This document shows, one piece after another, positions 55,949-60,000 of a stretch of DNA of 60,000 bases. The position numbers and the translations under genes were made by a program. The DNA lies in NCBI RefSeq assembly GCF_910592395.1, contig NC_088308.1:17749501-17809500 (forward strand), in the 5' to 3' direction. This DNA comes from Lineus longissimus (lineage: Eukaryota > Nemertea > Pilidiophora > Heteronemertea > Lineidae). Position 1 is the stretch's first letter; each line of letters opens with the position of its first letter. The notes beneath the pieces were generated by a model. It was not told the origin of the DNA. It ran no database searches and saw nothing but the letters and a program-made list of their open reading frames with translations.

Positions 55949-58900
55949 GTGAGTATCAGTATGATGAACATGACAGACTTAATTTTTTGCATTTCAACTT
56001 CTAACTGTAAATTTCTTCAAAATCAAATCACATTTTTTGTCACTCCTCTACCTCACTCCCGTTTTTTATGGTTATGTGGATGAGAGAAGCTGAAGCCATT
56101 GTCAATAACAAATCGTGTGATTAACAAGAGGCAAGAGCCTACTCAACTGATACTCGCACGCCTGTATGGTGATAGGCCCTTTGCGGCTGCCAGACAGGCC
56201 TACGCTAGTACCACCTAAGGTCGACCAACAAACCATCTTTACAATAGATCTTCATCGTAAAAGACGCCAGACAATGCTTTTGGAGCCGTTTGTTGGTCCA
56301 ACTCTAGGTGGTACGAGCGTATCTGACAAAGGGCCTACCGGTTCCACTACCCGTATGTTGTGACCACCCAGTATATAGGCCTATTGCCAGTCGGGTAGGC
56401 CTGCACCTACAGTCATGGGGCCAGGCCCTGCCCCTATTTTGGCTGCAGTTGTTGCTGAGCAGTTAGCTGTGCGTGCGCGTGTGTCACCTGGCAGTCACAT
56501 CATTTGTTCAAGCATGACAAAATGAAGGCAGGCATGACAATGATATTGCTGGCCGGGCCCCGCGGGCCTCTTCTGCAACCAGTCATTAATGATTGTAACT
56601 CAGGAATCACCTTTACTGTCTTTGAAAATGTTCAATGCAGTGCCAAATGACCTTCCGAATCCATTCAGACTGAAGAGAACTGAGCTAAGACTAAAAAAGG
56701 CAATAATCCTCCCATGGTAATTTCACGACATAGAAATGGCTTGTTTCATCAGCCTTGTGTGTACACATAGATTTAAGCTCATGAATATAGGGACCTTCCT
56801 TGACCTTCTCGTTATTAGAATCAAAACCAAGTTCCTAGCTGTGCATTTCCTTTTCCTTTTATCTCAGTCTTGTGGTAGCAAAGGCAAATACCTGGTTGAG
56901 GGATCACCCCACTGTACTGCTTAAATCATGTGAAAGTATTCTGATCAAGACTCAAGAAAAGAACAAGTAAGTTGAAACAGGATAAATCTTGTGATAGTAT
57001 TCTGATCGATATTGATCAAAGCAGGATAAATCATGTGAAAGTGTTCTGATCAAATGTAAAGCAGGATGAATAATATTTCAAAAAGGGACTGCCCCAACAT
57101 TTAATTAAACAGTGTTGTGTATTGTGAAAATGATTCTTATAATCTTTATACATTAAAAGAAACAAATTAGTTTTGATCTTGTCTATGTAGGTTTGGTCTT
57201 CCAAATGGAATCTTCTTGTCTGAAGCGATGGCCTACAATGAAGTGTTTGATGATGTGTCTTCTGGTGGACCTATTCTCGTTGCACTGAGGTAAGTCATTG
57301 TTGGCTTAATGTCTAATTTAATTTAGAACTCTGCCAATGCTACATTGTATGACTTAAAAACATGCAAACGCAAGTAGACCATCTTTGTACTCCAGGTATT
57401 ACTGATTTATCGAGTGCAGCATTACATGACACTCTTCTGTCATCATACTCGATATATGTTGATCACCAATCGCATTACCAATGGCATGATTTCAATATGA
57501 AGCACGTTTGACTTAATTGCCAAAATTGTGCAGTTTTACACTCTGAGGAAGAAGTTTGATACCGTGTTTTAACTAGTTCTCCTGCTGTATGTTATATGAA
57601 CTAAGCTGTCATAATATATAATATGCACTTCCAGTTACCTTCTTAGTCTGAGTATTTAGAATCTGATGGAATATGCCTCAGAAAACCTTATCTATATTCT
57701 TTTTGCCCATATTTATTTGGGATCCACGTTTCCCAAACCTCAAAATAACACCAGTCCTACATGTTTCAAAAAAGCTGAAGTTTTTAAGCTGTTTTCTCTG
57801 CAGGCTGTGGTATATACCTCAAGATGTACCGAAACGAAAGTTGCCAGTGCCAAAGGCCCCTCAGCTCAAATACCTGAATTTGACACCCGAAGAACAGTAC
57901 AAAAATGGAGGGGTTTTTAAGCCACCGGCCTATGAATCATTATTCCATCTTATAGAAAAATACAATCAAGTGAGAAAAGAAGAGCCCATTGATGGTAAGA
58001 ATCTTTTTTTTATCGGTTGTAAGACTCAAAGAATTATATGTTTTTTACAGTGGACGGACTGGTGTGCATATTCTTGCCTGCCAAACATGTTCTGGATGAG
58101 GGCATATTCCCATCACTTTCCTGCAGAACTCATTCCAGAACAAAACTATTTTTAGCTCACCTTGAGGGGAATGCCGGGCCTACCGATGACGGATACCACA
58201 GTTTCGTCACAAGTATAAGCTCCCCTCAGTTGAGCTAAAAACCAGACTGGTCTACATTGCCATGTTTGAATCTTTTAAGAAGGATTTTCACAGTATGATG
58301 CCTCTGCTGACTCTTCGTCTTAAGTTAACAAACTTCTTGTAAAGAGAACAAATGGCGTGACACTGTGACATAAGCTTTGGATAAAGAGGTTGTGTCCACA
58401 ATGATAGGTTTGAAATTGTTTTCTTACTTGTGAATGATGAAGGGCGTGAGCATCCATGGCAATATTTTCTTATCTTTCTTAATTGACTCCTCATCTTCTG
58501 GCAGTTGTAATAATGCTTTTCTTAAGTAGAGCAGGTTGAACAAATCTTATCCGTATTAAAAACGTGGGTGGAGAGTGGGAATAATGCTATGAAGGCAGAA
58601 ATGCTTAAAGGGACCGTGTTGAGTGCTGGAACAGGGGGAAAATTTAGACCTGGCCTTAAGTGTGCTGTGGCAGCAAAAGGGTTAATGTTAACAGGGTTTA
58701 TTTAGAGTCACAGGTCTATCAGTAGCGGTGTTTAGCTGAGCACTCAATGTATTTTCCTCCATCTTTCCTCCATTTGTGCAGATGCGTTCATAAAGGTATT
58801 ACTCTAAAATATATGCACATCACTGTCATACATCTTTAGGCTACTCTCTGCATCATGACATGGATAAAATAGGGAAAATATGATTAAGGCCACATAAGAA

Positions 58901-59756
58901 AATTATAGTTGTTGATCATCTCATTCTCAGCCCGCCCCATGTATATAGCACATTGCCCCTTTGAAATATTTATTCTTCAAAAACCAGTTAAAAACAGCCG
59001 TTTTGGCAATCTTCAACCATCAAATTTGCTGCAATTCTGCCATTAAATGTGCTGTGTAAAATGATAGGAAGTACTGAAGTGATCAAACCCATTTTTTGCT
59101 CTATTTTTGTGACTGCTGGTTCACATATTGCGTGCATTACCATTTTAATTAGGAGAAACAAATCATTTTTTGATATGTATTGGACCCTGTCGACGAACCT
59201 ATCAGAATTAAAAATCAAAATCACCCACCTCACATTTTGAGAAAAAATGACAATCAACAAATGTTTGTTATCATGTGGCCTAATCCTTGATGATGCAAAA
59301 CTAACGGGAATGCCTGATGGTGAGCTTTGATCTCCTGGTACATGTCCATAAATACTAATGAACCTGTCATGCCTGTGATAGTTGTGTGATCTCCACAGGT
59401 AGGTCGTAGGGTAGCATTTGCTATGTTAGACAAGTTGGCCTTTCATTTGCATGGTACTTGGGATTTTTTTAAAATGTTGTTGGGGCCGCCACATGTCCCC
59501 ATATTGGCAATCACAAAAGAAAGATTTCCACAAAATATCTTTCGGTGGTAAAATATTGACCCCTGAATTTAGCTTTGAATCATCTTCATAAAAGCACTCC
59601 TTCTTTTAGGTATGGTTCTGACCATTGAGGTACAGAGAGCATGTTATGATGAGGAAGGTGTTAATGCAGAGAGGACGTATCTGCTCCCAAAGGCCTACAT
59701 GATAGAGTTTGTACGTGTGTTCTACGTGTCTGGAGAGCCAAGGACTGAGGAAATAG
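55870..59756 (+). CDS. Unrecognised protein-coding gene, four exons (3' partial)
   Basis: Exons 55870-55948, 57191-57289, 57804-57994 and 59610-59756 join with matching phases (2, 2, 1) and canonical sites, then run past the window with a donor at 59757. An ATG at 55878 gives MAFVDFLPQCIKKGGAVPNY as a possible start, though the exon follows an acceptor-like TATTTTAG and may be internal. The rest includes FGLPNGIFLSEAMAYNEVFD, LWYIPQDVPKRKLPVPKAPQ and GVFKPPAYESLFHLIEKYNQ. The last exon has TYLLPKAYMIEFVRVFYVSG. About 170 residues are visible. There is no signal peptide or membrane segment. I do not recognise the family. Confidence 0.75.
55949..57190 (+). other. Intron of the second gene
   Basis: A 1.24 kb intron. 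It carries a small inverted-repeat element (56173-56350); a short direct repeat (AATCATGTGAAAGTATTCTGATC type) recurs at 56924, 56984 and 57028. Confidence 0.65.
56173..56350. mobile_element. MITE-like element with GTACCACCTA ends
   Basis: The left part GGCCCTTTG...TACGCTAGTACCACCTAAGG...CCAACAAAC pairs with the right part, reversed GGCCCTTTGTCAGATACGCTCG...ACCACCTAGAG...CCAACAAAC. A related half (ACAATAGATCTTCA, AGGTGGTGCCGGCGTATCTG) occurs at 52590-52655. Confidence 0.65.
57191..57289 (+). CDS. Second gene, exon b
   Basis: The acceptor GTCTATGTAG and donor GTAAGT bound 99 bases that keep phase 2. It encodes FGLPNGIFLSEAMAYNEVFD and then SSGGPILVAL. Confidence 0.75.
57804..57994 (+). CDS. 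Second gene, exon c
   Basis: The acceptor TTTCTCTGCAG and donor GTAAGA bound 191 bases. It encodes LWYIPQDVPKRKLPVPKAPQ, LNLTPEEQYKNGGVFKPPAY and ESLFHLIEKYNQVRKEEPID. Confidence 0.8.
57995..59609 (+). other. Intron of the second gene
   Basis: A 1.6 kb intron with a small AGCTCA-ended inverted element at 58153-58241. I see no other exon that keeps phase. Confidence 0.65.
58153..58241. mobile_element. Miniature element with TTTTTAGCTCA ends
   Basis: The left end TTTTTAGCTCACCTTGAGGGG and the right end (reversed) TTTTTAGCTCAACTGAGGGGAG are inverted repeats on an 89-bp body. These ends match the GCTCACC/GGTGAGC theme of the GACGAC-tailed element at 51160-52508; this looks like an internally deleted relative. 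Confidence 0.65.
59610..59756 (+). CDS. Second gene, exon d
   Basis: The acceptor CCTTCTTTTAG and donor GTACTC bound 147 bases in phase 1. It encodes MVLTIEVQRACYDEEGVNAE and YLLPKAYMIEFVRVFYVSGE. Confidence 0.75.
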
Positions 59757-60000
59757 GTACTCTATCGCTTTTCTCATTGTAACATTTTTCTGCTATGGTA
59801 TAATTCTCATGATAGTGCAATATGACCCAGTCAATATTTTTTTAGGAAGGACCTCCCAGTCAGTCACTTGACGCTCTTGATAAAGAATAGACGACTTAAG
59901 ACTGCGACAACTTTTTGTCCAATAATTTTCACCTGAGAATGAATGTCTTTTTGCTTGAATTCATTTTTGTCTCATATTCGAAAGGCAGGTGTTCATCATT

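Overview
The window is animal (metazoan) genomic DNA. Protein sequence is split into many short exons with GT-AG junctions, introns run up to about 10.6 kb, there are tRNA-derived SINE-like pieces, LINE fragments and small inverted-repeat elements, and there are no prokaryotic operons. The main gene looks like the invertebrate relative of the vertebrate BAHCC1/TNRC18 pair. Together with the repeat content (GACGAC-tailed repeats with AGCTCAC/GTGAGC-type ends, many TACATGTA and TAGGCCTA words), this suggests a marine invertebrate bilaterian such as an echinoderm, hemichordate, mollusc or brachiopod. I cannot fix the phylum from the sequence alone.

Positions 1-36680 (+ strand) hold a large gene for a chromatin-associated BAHCC1/TNRC18-like protein. 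I could join 23 exons from 260 to a TAA at 34944-34946 with every reading-frame phase matching, giving about 2,540 residues. The 5' exon(s), including the start codon, lie before the window. The protein runs from a low-complexity N-terminal region rich in SUMO-type KxE(P) motifs, through a short GIAVA-ARQ block, a coiled coil and a KEKQKELARLQ helix, to three AT-hook (GRPKK) motifs. It then has an RRSERIF block, a tandem Tudor-like region and a C-terminal BAH domain. A 3' UTR of about 1.7 kb with tandem repeats follows, ending near an AATAAA at 36675.

Positions 36700-55800 are mostly repeat-rich intergenic DNA. In order they hold a decayed non-LTR retrotransposon tail (40.9-41.2 kb), a three-monomer 165-bp higher-order minisatellite that stays open in one frame (42.6-44.1 kb), and a MITE (44.4 kb). 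Next is a nested set of elements (45.8-47.9 kb): TTAA-flanked piggyBac-like ends enclose an inverted-repeat element, which encloses a foldback element made of 15-bp repeats with a perfect 9-bp target duplication. A SINE-like sequence, a GACGAC-tailed 302-bp repeat array (51.2-52.5 kb), more MITEs, a hairpin and a possible solo LTR follow. Within this stretch, on the minus strand at 49.7-50.9 kb, four short exons with good splice sites form an unrecognised transcription unit whose reading frame is ambiguous.

Positions 55870-60000 (+ strand) hold the first recognisable four exons of a second protein-coding gene that continues past the window. Its splice phases fit perfectly and the protein looks genuine, but I do not recognise the family.

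The main gene encodes a likely histone-methyl-lysine reader and repressor scaffold. The second gene and the minus-strand unit have no visible functional link to it. All names rest on reading the translated sequence by eye; no database search was done.
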